The notes: generated by a model from the letters alone, not told the origin. A DNA stretch of 64,000 nucleotides from Pseudomonas entomophila (GCF_013523165.1 NZ_JAAMQI010000002.1:62001-126000), one strand, 5' to 3'. Counted from the first letter of the stretch, positions 16,666 through 27,962 are shown. Program-made: numbers and translations.

Positions 16666-16847
16666 ATCGCGGGCAAGCCCGCTCCCACAGTACCGCGATC
16701 GCCTGTACCACTGCGGTGTAACTACGGGTGCGGGAGCAGCCCCCGTGCCGCGACTGGGTCCCACAAGACACTCTTGCAAAAGGGTGAGCGATTGCTGCAT
16801 CACTGCGGCGTGGCTCATACGGGTGTGGGAGCGGGCTTGCCCGCGAT
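16666..16847. repeat. REP pair (inverted) with a degenerate third copy
   Basis: The left copy reads ATCGCGGGCAAGCCCGCTCC (16666-16685) and the right copy is its reverse complement, GGAGCGGGCTTGCCCGCGAT (16828-16847). A diverged relative containing GGGTGCGGGAGCAGCCCCCG lies between. This is the REPIN arrangement common in intergenic DNA of the P. putida group. It may form RNA hairpins that separate fleQ from fleSR. Confidence 0.85.
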
Positions 16848-16894
16848 GGCGGCTTCGAACTCGCTGCGTGCCCCCAGGCTGTTTTGTTCCCACC

Positions 16895-16910
16895 CGGCAC
16901 GGTGATTGCT
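16895..16910 (+). promoter_or_regulatory. Sigma-54 promoter of fleSR
   Basis: CGGCAC-N5-TTGCT matches the -24/-12 consensus TGGCAC-N5-TTGC except for the first T. It lies 53 nt before the fleS ATG. FleQ is known to activate fleSR with sigma-54 in P. aeruginosa. Confidence 0.75.
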
Positions 16911-16962
16911 TCCTCCTCTCGTACCGTACCGTTTTTGACGGTCAGCCCTACGAGACAGCACG

Positions 16963-18182
16963 ATGCCCCACGCCGCCTCATCTGCCCCGCCTTCGGCTCA
17001 TCCCGCTTCGGCGCTGCCTGGCCCGCGTAGCCGTTCGCTTCGAGAACAGGCCGTCTCTCGTGTCGATCAGGTGGCCGACCAGCTCACCGATTCCTACGGC
17101 ATGCTCGAAGCCCGAGTCAACGCGCTCAAGGGCGAATTGGCCGCTGTCAGCGAGCAGCGCCTGGCGGAGCTGGACGACAAGGCGCGCCTGGCCGACCGTC
17201 TGCGGCACCTGCTCGACCTGCTGCCCGGTGGCGTGGTCGTCATCGATGCCCAGGGGCGGGTGTGCGAGGCCAACCCGGCCGCCAGCGACCTGTTGGGCGA
17301 GCCGCTGCGCGGCGAGCTGTGGCGTCAGGTCATCGCCCGTTGTTTCGCACCGCGCGAGGACGATGGACACGAAGTGTCGCTGCGCGACGGGCGCCGCCTG
17401 TCCATCGCCACCCGCTCGCTGGACGCCGAGCCGGGCCAGTTGGTGCTGCTCACCGACCTGACGCAAACCCGGCACCTGCAAGACCAGCTGGCGCGGCACG
17501 AACGCCTGTCCTCCCTGGGCCGCATGATGGCGTCCCTGGCCCATCAGATCCGTACCCCCCTGTCGGCGGCCATGCTGTACGCCGGCCACCTGGCCGATGC
17601 CGAGGCCAACCTGCCCGCCGCGACCCGTCAACGCTTCGCCGACACCCTCAAGGCCCGCCTGCACGAGCTGGAACACCAGGTGCGCGACATGCTGGTCTTC
17701 GCCCGAGGCGAATTGCCCCTGACCGACCGGCTCACGCCCAAGGCGCTGTTCCAGGCCTTGCAGCAGGCCGCGCAGAGCCATGTCCAGGGCCATGCCGTGC
17801 GCTGGCAGTGCGACGCGCGCCTGGGCGAGCTGTTGTGCAACCGCGACACCCTGGTCGGTGCCGTGCTCAACGTGCTGGACAATGCCCTGCAGGCCAGCGA
17901 GGCACCGGCTCGCCTCAAGGTGCACCTCTACCGACGCGGCACCACCTTGCGCCTGGCCATCAGCGATGCCGGCCCCGGTATCGCGCCGCCCCTGCTGGCC
18001 CGCCTGGGTGAACCGTTCCTGACCACCAAGGCCACCGGCACGGGGCTGGGGGTGGCCGTGACGAAGGCGGTGGTGCGCGCGCACCAGGGGCGCGTACGGT
18101 GGCGCTCGCGCCTGGGGCGGGGTACCTGCGTCGACCTCGAGCTGCCCTTGATCGAGGCGCACCCCTGCGTGCCGGCGCGCCC

Positions 18183-18186
<4 letters not shown>
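16963..18186 (+). CDS. fleS: Flagellar two-component sensor kinase FleS
   Basis: 407-aa histidine kinase without membrane segments, so probably cytoplasmic. Order: a helical N-terminus (about 25-85), a PAS domain (LLDLLPGGVVVIDAQGRV, about 85-180), the HisKA H-box with H194 in LAHQIRTPLS, and a HATPase domain with DNALQ, DAGPGI and GTGLG boxes. It phosphorylates FleR, whose gene overlaps by 4 nt (ATGA). The signal is unknown. Slightly longer than the 402-aa P. aeruginosa protein because of a Pro/Ala/Ser-rich start. Confidence 0.95.
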
Positions 18187-19535
<1,349 letters not shown>

Positions 19536-19564
19536 GCGCCCTGTCACGTCGCTGAAACAGGTAC

Positions 19565-19580
19565 TGGCATCCTTGTTGCT
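19565..19580 (+). promoter_or_regulatory. Sigma-54 promoter of fliEFGHIJ
   Basis: TGGCAT-N5-TTGCT, one base from the -24/-12 consensus, 61 nt before the fliE ATG. It is the likely start of the basal-body and export-ATPase transcript. Confidence 0.8.
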
Positions 19581-19640
19581 AGATCGTGCCTATCCGCCGC
19601 AGGAGTGTCAAAAAAATGCGGCCGCCGCAGAGAGAAGTCC

Positions 19641-19973
19641 ATGAGCCAAGGTGTTGAATTCAATCGTTTGATGTTGGACATGCGCGCCATGCAGGCCGAT
19701 GCCATGTCGCTGTCCCGGACGACGGTCACGGCCGCCCCTGAGGCCGGTTCGATGAACTTCGCCGACATGCTCGGTCAGGCCATCGGCAAGGTGAACGAGA
19801 CCCAGCAGGCGTCCTCGCAGCTGGCCAACGCCTTCGAGATCGGCAAGAGCGGCGTGGACCTGACCGACGTGATGATCGCCTCGCAAAAGGCCAGCGTGTC
19901 GTTTCAGGCACTGACCCAGGTACGCAACAAGGTCGTCCAGGCGTATCAGGACATCATGCAGATGCCGGTTTGA
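19641..19973 (+). CDS. fliE: Flagellar hook-basal body protein FliE
   Basis: 110-aa FliE, the adaptor between the MS ring and the rod. The conserved C-terminal half contains [20 protein letters not shown] and the closing [12 protein letters not shown] helix. The ATG at 19641 gives the usual family length; an in-frame ATG at 19605 would add a charged, unrelated stretch. It is the first gene of the operon and lies 14 nt before fliF. Confidence 0.95.
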   Translation: MSQGVEFNRLMLDMRAMQADAMSLSRTTVTAAPEAGSMNFADMLGQAIGKVNETQQASSQLANAFEIGKSGVDLTDVMIASQKASVSFQALTQVRNKVVQAYQDIMQMPV

Positions 19974-19987
19974 GGGCAAGCTAAGAC

Positions 19988-21769
19988 ATGGCCGACGCAC
20001 TCGACACTCCACCCGCTACCAGCGGCGCTCCCGCCCCACGCAAGCCTGGCTTGCCGGGCCTGGCGTTCCTGGAGAACATTTCGCGCATGCCGGTGCTGCG
20101 CCAGATGGGCCTGCTGGTCGGCCTGGCTGCGAGCGTGGCCATCGGCTTCGCCGTGGTGCTCTGGTCGCAGCAGCCGGACTACCGGCCGCTGTACGGCAGC
20201 CTGGCGGGCATGGACACCAAGCAGGTCATGGACACCCTGGCCTCCGCCGACATTCCCTACACCGTGGAACCGAACTCCGGTGCCTTGCTGGTCAAGGCCG
20301 ACGACCTGTCGCGTGCACGCCTGAAGCTCGCTGCCGCAGGCGTTGCGCCGAACGACGGCAACGTCGGGTTCGAGATGCTCGACAAGGAGCAGGGCCTGGG
20401 TACCAGCCAGTTCATGGAGGCGGCCCGTTACCGTCGCAGCCTGGAAGGCGAACTGGCGCGGACCATTTCCAGCCTGAACAACGTCAAGGCCGCCCGCGTG
20501 CACCTGGCGATCCCGAAAAGCTCGGTGTTCGTGCGCGACGAGCGCAAGCCCAGCGCCTCGGTGCTGATCGAGATGTACGCCGGACGCTCGCTCGAGGCCG
20601 GCCAAGTCATGGCCATCGTCAACCTGGTGGCGACCAGCGTGCCGGAGCTGGACAAGTCGCAGGTCACCGTGGTCGACCAGAAGGGTAACCTGTTGTCCGA
20701 TCAGTTGCAGGACACCGCCCTGAGCGCGGCCGGCAAGCAGTTCGACTACAGCCGGCGCATCGAAGGCTTGCTGACCCAGCGCGTGCAAAGCATCCTGCAA
20801 CCGGTGCTGGGCAACGATCGCTACAAGGCCGAGGTGTCGGCCGACGTCGACTTCAACGCGGTCGAGTCCACCTCCGAACAGTTCAACCCCGACCAGCCGG
20901 CCTTGCGCAGCGAGCAGGCGGTCAACGAACAGCGCTCCAGCAGTTCGGGTTCGTCGGGCGTGCCCGGTGCGCTGAGCAACCAGCCACCGGCAGCGGCCGC
21001 CGCACCGCAGGTCGCCACCGGCGGCGCCGCTGCCGCCGGTGCGATCCAGCCCGGCCAGCCCCTGCTCGACGCCAACGGCCAGCAGATCATGGACCCGGCC
21101 ACCGGCCAGCCCATGCTGGCGCCGTACCCGAGCGACAAGCGTGAACAGACCACGCGCAACTTCGAGCTCGACCGTTCGATCAGCCACACCCGCCAGCAGC
21201 AAGGGCGCCTGACCCGCCTGTCGGTGGCCGTGGTGGTGGACGATCAGCTCAAGCTCGACGCGGCGACCGGCCAGACCTCGCGCGCGCCCTGGAGCGCCGA
21301 AGACCTGGCGCGCTTCACTCGCCTGGTGCAGGACGCGGTGGGCTTCGACGCCAGCCGGGGTGACAGCGTCAGCGTGATCAACGTGCCATTCTCCGCCGAC
21401 CGCGGCGAAGTCATCGCCGAAGTGCCGTTCTACTCGCAGCCCTGGTTCTGGGATATCGTCAAGCAGGTGCTCGGCGTGCTGTTCATCCTGGTGCTGGTGT
21501 TCGGCGTGCTGCGCCCGGTGCTGAAGAACATTTCCGGTGGCGGCCGTCCGGCCGAGGCGCTGGGCAGCGACATGGAGATGGGCGGCATGATCGGTGCCGA
21601 TGGCGAACTGGCCAACGACCGTGTGAGCCTCAGCGGGCCGCAAAGCATTCTGCTGCCTAGCCCGACAGAGGGTTACGAGGCGCAGTTGAACGCAATCAAA
21701 GGCCTGGTGGCCGAAGACCCGGGCCGTGTCGCCCAGGTCGTCAAAGAGTGGATCAACGACGATGAGTGA
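19988..21769 (+). CDS. fliF: Flagellar MS-ring protein FliF
   Basis: 593-aa FliF, which forms the membrane MS ring on which the rotor and export gate are built. One N-terminal membrane segment at about 35-58, periplasmic ring-building motifs (YRRSLEGELARTI region), a Gly/Ala/Pro-rich variable loop around 315-375, a second membrane segment at about 488-510, and a cytoplasmic tail ending VAQVVKEWINDD that binds FliG. It overlaps fliG by 8 nt. Length is normal. Confidence 0.97.
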   Translation: MADALDTPPATSGAPAPRKPGLPGLAFLENISRMPVLRQMGLLVGLAASVAIGFAVVLWSQQPDYRPLYGSLAGMDTKQVMDTLASADIPYTVEPNSGALLVKADDLSRARLKLAAAGVAPNDGNVGFEMLDKEQGLGTSQFMEAARYRRSLEGELARTISSLNNVKAARVHLAIPKSSVFVRDERKPSASVLIEMYAGRSLEAGQVMAIVNLVATSVPELDKSQVTVVDQKGNLLSDQLQDTALSAAGKQFDYSRRIEGLLTQRVQSILQPVLGNDRYKAEVSADVDFNAVESTSEQFNPDQPALRSEQAVNEQRSSSSGSSGVPGALSNQPPAAAAAPQVATGGAAAAGAIQPGQPLLDANGQQIMDPATGQPMLAPYPSDKREQTTRNFELDRSISHTRQQQGRLTRLSVAVVVDDQLKLDAATGQTSRAPWSAEDLARFTRLVQDAVGFDASRGDSVSVINVPFSADRGEVIAEVPFYSQPWFWDIVKQVLGVLFILVLVFGVLRPVLKNISGGGRPAEALGSDMEMGGMIGADGELANDRVSLSGPQSILLPSPTEGYEAQLNAIKGLVAEDPGRVAQVVKEWINDDE

Positions 21770-22781
21770 CAATCGAGCCGCTACCGCCAAACTGACCAAG
21801 GTCGACAAGGCTGCCATCCTGCTGCTGTCGCTCGGCGAGGCCGACGCGGCCCAGGTCCTGCGGCACATGGGGCCCAAGGAAGTGCAGCGCGTCGGCGTGG
21901 CCATGGCGCAGATGGGCACCGTCAACCGCGAGCAGGTGCAACAGGTGATGGGCGAGTTCGTCGACATCGTCGGCGACCAGACCAGCCTGGGCGTCGGCTC
22001 GGATGGCTACATCCGCAAGATGCTCAACCAGGCCCTGGGCGAGGACAAGGCCAATGGCCTGATCGACCGCATCCTGCTGGGCGGCAACACCAGCGGCCTG
22101 GACAGCCTCAAGTGGATGGAACCCCGTGCGGTGGCCGACGTGATCCGCTACGAGCACCCGCAGATCCAGGCCATCGTCGTCGCCTACCTCGACCCCGACC
22201 AGGCCGGCGAGGTGCTGAGCAACTTCGACCACAAGGTGCGCCTGGACATCATCCTGCGCGTTTCGTCGCTCAACACCGTGCAGCCGGCCGCGCTCAAGGA
22301 GCTGAACCAGATCCTCGAGAAGCAGTTCTCCGGCAACTCCAACGCCGCACGCACCACCCTGGGCGGCATCAAGCGCGCCGCCGACATCATGAACTTCCTC
22401 GACAGCTCCGTCGAAGGCCAGCTGATGGACTCGATCCGCGAGGTCGACAGCGACCTGTCCGAGCAGATCGAAGACTTGATGTTCGTCTTCAACAACCTCG
22501 GCGACGTCGAGGACCGCGGCATCCAGGCGCTGCTGCGCGAGGTGTCCTCGGACGTGCTGGTGGTGGCGCTCAAGGGGGCCGACGACAAGTTCAAGGACAA
22601 GGTCTTCAAGAACATGTCCAAGCGTGCCTCCGAGCTGCTGCGCGACGACCTGGAGGCCAAGGGGCCGGTGCGGGTCAGCGATGTCGAGGCGGCGCAGAAG
22701 GAAATCCTCACCGTCGCCCGGCGCATGGCCGAGGCCGGCGAGATCGTGCTGGGTGGCAAAGGCGCCGAAGAAATGATCTGA
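21762..22781 (+). CDS. fliG: Flagellar motor switch protein FliG
   Basis: 339-aa FliG, the rotor part that touches the stators and sets direction with FliM and FliN. N-terminal FliF-binding helices (KAAILLLSLGE), the middle domain with the EHPQ motif (residues near 127-130) for FliM binding, and the C-terminal charged torque helix (DDKFKDKVFKNMSKRA). ATG 21762 lies within the end of fliF, which implies translational coupling. All usual domains are present. Confidence 0.97.
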   Translation: MSDNRAATAKLTKVDKAAILLLSLGEADAAQVLRHMGPKEVQRVGVAMAQMGTVNREQVQQVMGEFVDIVGDQTSLGVGSDGYIRKMLNQALGEDKANGLIDRILLGGNTSGLDSLKWMEPRAVADVIRYEHPQIQAIVVAYLDPDQAGEVLSNFDHKVRLDIILRVSSLNTVQPAALKELNQILEKQFSGNSNAARTTLGGIKRAADIMNFLDSSVEGQLMDSIREVDSDLSEQIEDLMFVFNNLGDVEDRGIQALLREVSSDVLVVALKGADDKFKDKVFKNMSKRASELLRDDLEAKGPVRVSDVEAAQKEILTVARRMAEAGEIVLGGKGAEEMI

Positions 22782-22848
22782 TGGGCCTGGCCGGGTGTCC
22801 AACGTGTGATGCCCGGCCCTTCAGTCACGGTTTCGAGTACCCCAGCGC

Positions 22849-23610
22849 ATGTCCAGCAACGACCCCTCCAGCGACCTGATCCGCGCCCGCGACCTGCGGG
22901 GCGTGGACGTCTGGGCGCTGCCCAGCTTCGATCCGCCGCCTGAACCGGCGCCTGAGCCCGAACCCCAGGCGGTGGAAGACGAAGTCGAGGAAGTGCCGCT
23001 CGAGGACGTCCAGCCGCTGACCCTCGAGGAACTCGAGAGCATCCGGCAGGAGGCCTGGAACGAGGGCTTCGCCACGGGTGAGCGCGAGGGCTTCCACAGC
23101 ACCCAGCTCAAGGTGCGCCAGGAGGCCGAGGTGGCCTTGGCGGCCAGGCTGGACAGCCTCGAGCGTGTCATGCAGCAGCTGCTCGAACCGATCGCCGAGC
23201 AGGACGCGCAGATCGAGCGCGGCCTGGTGCACGTGGTCAGCCACGTCACCCGCCAGGTGATCGGGCGCGAGCTGCGCCTGGATTCCGCGCAGATCACCCA
23301 GGTGTTGCGCGAGGCCCTCAAGCTGCTGCCGATGGGCGCCGAGAACATCCGCATCCACCTCAATCCGCAGGATTTCGACGCGGCCAAGGCGCTGCGCGAG
23401 CGGCACGAAGAAACCTGGCGGCTGCTCGAGGACGACACGCTGTTGCCCGGCGGGTGCCGGATCGAGACGGCGCACAGTCGCATCGACGCCAGCATGGAGA
23501 CACGCATTGAGCAGGCCGTGGGCCAGTTGTTCGTGCAGATGCACGATCAGGTCCTGCACCCGGCCAGCCCTGACCTGACCATCGACACGGACACCTTTGA
23601 TGCCGGTTGA
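22849..23610 (+). CDS. fliH: Flagellar export regulator FliH
   Basis: 253-aa FliH, which forms the stalk of the export ATPase and restrains FliI. The N-terminal third is Pro/Glu-rich with WALPSF, where FlhA or FliN contact is expected. A GxxxG-like helix ([13 protein letters not shown]) follows, then the conserved C-terminal VATP-E-like domain. No strong ribosome site precedes the ATG at 22849, and the next upstream in-frame codon is a stop, so the start is limited to this point. It overlaps fliI by 11 nt. Confidence 0.92.
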   Translation: MSSNDPSSDLIRARDLRGVDVWALPSFDPPPEPAPEPEPQAVEDEVEEVPLEDVQPLTLEELESIRQEAWNEGFATGEREGFHSTQLKVRQEAEVALAARLDSLERVMQQLLEPIAEQDAQIERGLVHVVSHVTRQVIGRELRLDSAQITQVLREALKLLPMGAENIRIHLNPQDFDAAKALRERHEETWRLLEDDTLLPGGCRIETAHSRIDASMETRIEQAVGQLFVQMHDQVLHPASPDLTIDTDTFDAG

Positions 23611-24958
23611 ACGCACCAGTTTCGCCAAGCGCCTGTCCGGCTACCTCGGCGCCATCGACCTGCCGACCCGGCCCGTGGTGGAAGGGCGCCTGCTGCGCAT
23701 GGTCGGCCTCACCCTGGAAGCCGAAGGGCTGCGTGCGGCGGTGGGCAGCCGCTGCGTGGTGATCAACGACGACAGTTACCAGGCGGTGCAGGTCGAGGCC
23801 GAGGTCATGGGCTTTTCCGGCAGCAAGGTGTACCTCATGCCGGTCGGCAGCGTCGCCGGCATCGCGCCGGGCGCGCGGGTGGTGCCGTTGGCCGACAGCG
23901 GTCGCCTGCCCATGGGCATGAGCATGCTCGGGCGAGTGCTCGACGGCGTCGGGCGCCCCCTCGACGGGCGTGGCGGCATGAAGGCCGAGGACTGGGTGCC
24001 GATCGACGGCCCGGTGATCAACCCGCTCAACCGCGACCCGATCAGCCAGCCGCTGGACGTCGGCATCCGCAGCATCAATGGTCTGCTGACCGTGGGTCGT
24101 GGCCAGCGCCTGGGTCTGTTCGCCGGTACCGGGGTGGGCAAGTCGGTGCTGCTGGGCATGATGACCCGCTTCACCGAGGCCGAAATCATCGTGGTCGGGC
24201 TGATTGGCGAGCGGGGGCGCGAGGTCAAGGAATTCATCGAGCACATCCTCGGCAGCGAAGGCCTGAAGCGCTCGGTGGTGGTGGCATCGCCCGCCGACGA
24301 TGCGCCGCTCATGCGACTGCGTGCGGCCATGTACTGCACGCGCATCGCCGAGTACTTCCGCGACAAGGGCAAGAACGTGCTGCTGCTGATGGATTCGCTG
24401 ACCCGCTTCGCCCAGGCCCAGCGCGAGATCGCCCTGGCCATCGGCGAGCCGCCGGCCACCCGCGGGTATCCACCCTCGGTGTTTGCCAAGCTGCCCAAGC
24501 TGGTGGAGCGTGCCGGCAATGGCGAGGCGGGCGGTGGCTCGATCACCGCGTTCTACACGGTGCTCTCCGAAGGCGATGACCAGCAGGACCCGATCGCCGA
24601 CTCGGCGCGTGGCGTGCTCGACGGCCACTTCGTGCTGTCCCGACGCCTGGCCGAAGAGGGCCATTACCCGGCGATCGACATCGAAGCGTCGATCAGCCGG
24701 GTCATGCCCCAGGTGGTCAGCCCCGAACACCTGCGCGAGGCGCAGAAGTTCAAGCAGCTCTGGTCGAAACTGTCCCAGGCCCGCGACCTGATCAGCGTCG
24801 GTGCCTATGTGGCCGGCGGCGATGCCGAGACCGACCAGGCGATCGCCTTGCAGCCACGGCTGGTCGGCTACCTGCGCCAGGCGCTGAACGAGAACGTCAG
24901 CCTCGACCAGAGCCGTGGCCAGCTGGGCAGCCTGTTCGCTGCGCCTCCCGGTAACTGA
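23600..24958 (+). CDS. fliI: Flagellum-specific export ATPase FliI
   Basis: 452-aa F1-beta-like ATPase powering unloading and export of rod, hook and filament proteins. Walker A is GTGVGKS near residue 180, Walker B is [13 protein letters not shown], and the C-terminal region has the [10 protein letters not shown] substrate-complex segment. ATG 23600 is chosen over the adjacent TTG. It starts inside fliH and is followed 5 nt later by fliJ. Confidence 0.97.
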   Translation: MPVERTSFAKRLSGYLGAIDLPTRPVVEGRLLRMVGLTLEAEGLRAAVGSRCVVINDDSYQAVQVEAEVMGFSGSKVYLMPVGSVAGIAPGARVVPLADSGRLPMGMSMLGRVLDGVGRPLDGRGGMKAEDWVPIDGPVINPLNRDPISQPLDVGIRSINGLLTVGRGQRLGLFAGTGVGKSVLLGMMTRFTEAEIIVVGLIGERGREVKEFIEHILGSEGLKRSVVVASPADDAPLMRLRAAMYCTRIAEYFRDKGKNVLLLMDSLTRFAQAQREIALAIGEPPATRGYPPSVFAKLPKLVERAGNGEAGGGSITAFYTVLSEGDDQQDPIADSARGVLDGHFVLSRRLAEEGHYPAIDIEASISRVMPQVVSPEHLREAQKFKQLWSKLSQARDLISVGAYVAGGDAETDQAIALQPRLVGYLRQALNENVSLDQSRGQLGSLFAAPPGN

Positions 24959-24963
24959 CGGCC

Positions 24964-25416
24964 ATGGCCACCAACAGTCGTGCCGCCCGCCTGGCCCCCG
25001 TCGTGGAAATGGCCGAGGAAGCCGAACGCAAGGCCGTTCAGCGCCTGGGGCAGTTCCAGCAGCAGGTCACCCAGGCGCAGGCCAAGCTGAGCGAGCTCGA
25101 GCGCTTTCGCGAAGACTATCAGCAGCAGTGGGTCAACCGCGGCGGGCAGGGTGTCGACGGCAGCTGGCTGCTCAACTACCAGCGCTTTCTCGGCCAGCTG
25201 GAGACGGCGATGAACCAGCAGCGCCAGAGCCTGACCTGGCACCAGAACAACCTCAACAACGCCCGCCAGACCTGGCAGCAGGCCTACGCCCGTGTCGAAG
25301 GGCTGCGCAAGCTGGTGCAGCGCTACCTCGACGAGGCCCGCCGCGCCGAAGACAAGCGCGAGCAGAAGCTGCTCGACGAGCTGGCCCAGCGCCTGCCACG
25401 GCTGGAGCAGCCTTGA
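24964..25416 (+). CDS. fliJ: Flagellar export chaperone FliJ
   Basis: 150-aa, almost entirely helical, Gln/Arg-rich coiled coil, as expected of FliJ, the central stalk of the FliHI ATPase complex and an escort-chaperone recycler. There is no catalytic motif, and identification rests on size, coiled-coil character and its position directly after fliI. It closes the fliEFGHIJ operon. Confidence 0.92.
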   Translation: MATNSRAARLAPVVEMAEEAERKAVQRLGQFQQQVTQAQAKLSELERFREDYQQQWVNRGGQGVDGSWLLNYQRFLGQLETAMNQQRQSLTWHQNNLNNARQTWQQAYARVEGLRKLVQRYLDEARRAEDKREQKLLDELAQRLPRLEQP

Positions 25417-25494
25417 CGATGGCTTGCCCCGCGGGCGCAGGCCTGCTACACCTGTCCTAGCCTCGACGTTCGCACGGGCCCAAGGAATCGCATC

Positions 25495-25800
25495 ATGGCT
25501 GTCGATACCGACTTTTCAATGGATGAAAAACGCTTGACGATCAAGGTCCGCGGGCGGTTCGACTTCGGCCTGCATCAGGCCTTTCGAAGCGCCTACGAAG
25601 ACCAGCCCGTCGCGCCCGAGCAGGTGGTGGTCGACCTGGCCGGCACCACGTACCTGGACAGCTCGGCGCTGGGCATGCTGCTCCTGCTGCGCGACTACCA
25701 GGGCGGCGACCAGGCGCGCGTGAACGTCATCAACGCCAATACCGACGTGCGGACCATCCTGGCCATCTCCAATTTTTCCAAGCTGTTCGAGATCGGCTGA
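25495..25800 (+). CDS. hsbA: Anti-sigma factor antagonist (STAS) HsbA
   Basis: 101-aa single STAS domain. The regulatory Ser pair is S56/S57 in LDSSALGM. In P. aeruginosa HsbA binds the anti-sigma factor FlgM when unphosphorylated and the diguanylate cyclase HsbD when phosphorylated, thereby switching between motility and biofilm. The kinase/phosphatase is HsbR, encoded 16 nt downstream. The gene follows fliJ after a 78-nt gap. Confidence 0.85.
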   Translation: MAVDTDFSMDEKRLTIKVRGRFDFGLHQAFRSAYEDQPVAPEQVVVDLAGTTYLDSSALGMLLLLRDYQGGDQARVNVINANTDVRTILAISNFSKLFEIG

Positions 25801-25816
25801 CGCAGGAGGCCTGCCC

Positions 25817-27514
25817 ATGTCCGCCAGTGAACCGCTGCGCGTGCTGATCGCCGAGGACGCCGCCGCCGACCGGCTGCTGCTGGCACGGATCGTCAGCCGC
25901 CAGGGGCACCAGGTGTTCACCGCCGAAAACGGTCGGCAGGCCGTGGAGCTGTTCACCCGCGAGGCGCCTCAACTGGTGCTGCTCGACGCCCTGATGCCGG
26001 TGATGGACGGGTTCGAGGCCGCGCGGCAGATCAAGCAGTTGGCCGGCGAGGCGCTGGTGCCGATCATCTTCCTCACGTCCCTGAGCGAAGAGGACGCCTT
26101 GGTCCGCTGCCTGGAAGCCGGTGGCGACGACATCATGCCCAAGCCCTACAGCGCGACCCTGCTGGCGGCGAAGATCCGCGCCATGGACCGCCTGCGCCGG
26201 TTGCAGGCCACCGTCCTGGCCCAGCGCGACGAGATCGCCCGGCATCACCACCACTTGCTCAACGAGCAGCGGGTGGCCAAGGCGGTGTTCGACAAGGTCA
26301 CCCACTCGGGCTGCCTGAATTCGCCGCACATCCGTTACGTGCAATCGCCTTATGCGCTGTTCAACGGCGACCTGTTGCTGGCCGCGCACACGCCTTCGGG
26401 CGACATGCATGTGCTGCTGGGCGATTTCACCGGCCACGGCCTGCCGGCGGCGGTCGGCGCCATGCCACTGGCCGACGTGTTCTACAGCATGACGGCCAAG
26501 GGCTATGGGCTGGCCGAGGTGGTGCGCGAGCTCAATGCCAAGCTCAAGCGCATCCTGCCCGTGGACATGTTCTGTTGCGCCGTGGTGGTCAGCGTCAGCT
26601 TTCAGCATCGCACCGTCGAGGTCTGGAACGGCGGCATGCCCGACGGCTATCGCCTGGACGCTACCGGTGGCATCCGCGCGGCCTTGCGTTCACGGCACCT
26701 GCCCCTGGGGATCCTCGGAAGCGGGCAGTTCGACGATGAACTGGAGGTCATGCCGTTGCAGGCCGGCGACCGGCTGTTCCTGGTGTCCGATGGGGTGGTC
26801 GATCGACGCGATGTCCAGGATCGGCCTTTCGGCGTGGAGCATTTGCAGGCCGCCCTGAACGCCGACGACGCCGGCGGCTCCTCGCTCGAACGTGTTCTGC
26901 AGGCCCTGGCGGCCTTCGGCGGGCATGTGCGCGACGATGTCAGCCTGGTCGACATCCGCCTGGCCGAGCCCGAGCAGGCGCCCCTGTCGGTGCTCGGGGC
27001 GCAACGCCGCGGGGTGTCCGCCGCGCCGCGCTGGTCGTTGTCCTTCGAGTTGTGCGACGAGAGCCTGCAGCAGCTCAACCCGATCCCGTTCCTGCTGCAA
27101 CTGCTGCAGGAGGTGCCCGGCCTGCGCGCGCGCAGCGGCGCCTTGCACAGTGTGCTGACGGAGCTGTACTCCAATGCCCTGGAGCATGGGGTGTTGAAGC
27201 TCGATTCGGCCCTCAAGCGCGACGCCGCAGGGTTCGCCGATTATTATCGACAGCGCGCCTTGCGACTGGCGGCAGCGCCCGAGGGCTTCGTGCGTCTTGC
27301 GCTGCAGGTCGAACCGAAGGACGATGGGGGGCGCCTGGTGATCGAAGTGCTCGACAGTGGCAAGGGCTTCGACGTCCAGCGTGTCCTGGCCCCCGGGCCT
27401 GCGCAGCGCGGCTTGAGCGGGCGCGGTCTGGATCTGGTACAACGTCTGAGCCAGCGTGCGCAATGGCTCGAAGGTGGGCGTCGGGCCCATGTGGAATTCA
27501 CCTGGGGCGCCTAG
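25817..27514 (+). CDS. hsbR: Response regulator with PP2C phosphatase and HATPase kinase domains HsbR
   Basis: 565-aa three-domain protein. REC (1-125) has D57 in VLLDALMPVMDG. The middle (about 165-385) is a SpoIIE/PP2C domain with LGDFTGHGLPAA as the metal site. The C-terminal part (about 420-565) is an anti-sigma-type HATPase with ELYSNALEHG and DSGKGF. HptB phosphorylates the receiver and so sets whether HsbR phosphorylates or dephosphorylates HsbA. Start has an AGGAGG site. The gene order hsbA-hsbR-hptB is the known one. Confidence 0.9.
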   Translation: MSASEPLRVLIAEDAAADRLLLARIVSRQGHQVFTAENGRQAVELFTREAPQLVLLDALMPVMDGFEAARQIKQLAGEALVPIIFLTSLSEEDALVRCLEAGGDDIMPKPYSATLLAAKIRAMDRLRRLQATVLAQRDEIARHHHHLLNEQRVAKAVFDKVTHSGCLNSPHIRYVQSPYALFNGDLLLAAHTPSGDMHVLLGDFTGHGLPAAVGAMPLADVFYSMTAKGYGLAEVVRELNAKLKRILPVDMFCCAVVVSVSFQHRTVEVWNGGMPDGYRLDATGGIRAALRSRHLPLGILGSGQFDDELEVMPLQAGDRLFLVSDGVVDRRDVQDRPFGVEHLQAALNADDAGGSSLERVLQALAAFGGHVRDDVSLVDIRLAEPEQAPLSVLGAQRRGVSAAPRWSLSFELCDESLQQLNPIPFLLQLLQEVPGLRARSGALHSVLTELYSNALEHGVLKLDSALKRDAAGFADYYRQRALRLAAAPEGFVRLALQVEPKDDGGRLVIEVLDSGKGFDVQRVLAPGPAQRGLSGRGLDLVQRLSQRAQWLEGGRRAHVEFTWGA

Positions 27515-27543
27515 GGTCAGTGACTTGGTCAAGGAGTGAACAA

Positions 27544-27891
27544 GTGTCAGAGCATCGCATCGATCACAAGGTCCTGAACGACCTGCGGGAGGTCATGGAA
27601 GATGGCTACCTTCACCTGGTCGAGATCTTCCTGGAAGACTCGGAGCGGCGTCTGCTGCAATTGCACGATGCCAAGGACGCCAGCGAGCTGGGACGGGCCG
27701 CCCACAGCTTCAAGGGCAGCAGCAGCAACATGGGCGCCGTGGGCCTGGCCGAACTGTGCCGCCAGCTCGAGGAGCGCGCGGGGCAGCTGCCCTTGTACGG
27801 CATCGAAGACCTGATCAACCGCATCGACCAGGAATACCTCGAAGTACGCCGCTTCTACCGCGGCGAGCACGAGCGGTTTTCGGCCGTCTGA
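27544..27891 (+). CDS. hptB: Histidine phosphotransfer protein HptB
   Basis: 115-aa Hpt domain with the phospho-accepting H54 in AAHSFKGSSSNMGA. In P. aeruginosa HptB takes phosphate from hybrid kinases such as RetS, PA1611, PA1976 and SagS and hands it to HsbR. GTG 27544 is the start that gives the family length, with AAGGAG upstream. It ends 8 nt before the sigma-54 site of fliK. Confidence 0.9.
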   Translation: MSEHRIDHKVLNDLREVMEDGYLHLVEIFLEDSERRLLQLHDAKDASELGRAAHSFKGSSSNMGAVGLAELCRQLEERAGQLPLYGIEDLINRIDQEYLEVRRFYRGEHERFSAV

Positions 27892-27898
27892 GGGAAAC

Positions 27899-27914
27899 TG
27901 GCGCGAGTCTTGCC
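27899..27914 (+). promoter_or_regulatory. Sigma-54 promoter of fliK
   Basis: TGGCGC-N5-TTGC, 49 nt before the fliK ATG and just after the hptB stop. One mismatch to the -24/-12 consensus. Gives fliK a promoter separate from the hsb-hpt genes. Confidence 0.75.
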
Positions 27915-27962
27915 TGCTTTTGTGCCAGAGCCATTCAGCCTTCTGGCGCGGAGACCCTTTCA

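Larger units (their letters stand above)
16596..16962. other. Non-coding spacer fleQ-fleS with REP copies and a sigma-54 site
   Basis: This 367-nt gap has no supported gene. It holds two inverted REP sequences (16666-16690 and 16824-16847), a degenerate third copy around 16705-16760, and a sigma-54 promoter for fleS near its right end. Confidence 0.8.

Noticed and set aside
22782..22848. Upstream extension of fliH or a tiny gene between fliG and fliH
   Set aside because: The fliH frame meets a stop just upstream and the remaining frames continue out of fliG without motifs.
25432..25447. GG-N10-GC pattern 48 nt before hsbA
   Set aside because: Only the dinucleotides match; CGG and CTGC are poor -24/-12 boxes and such patterns are frequent in this G+C-rich DNA.
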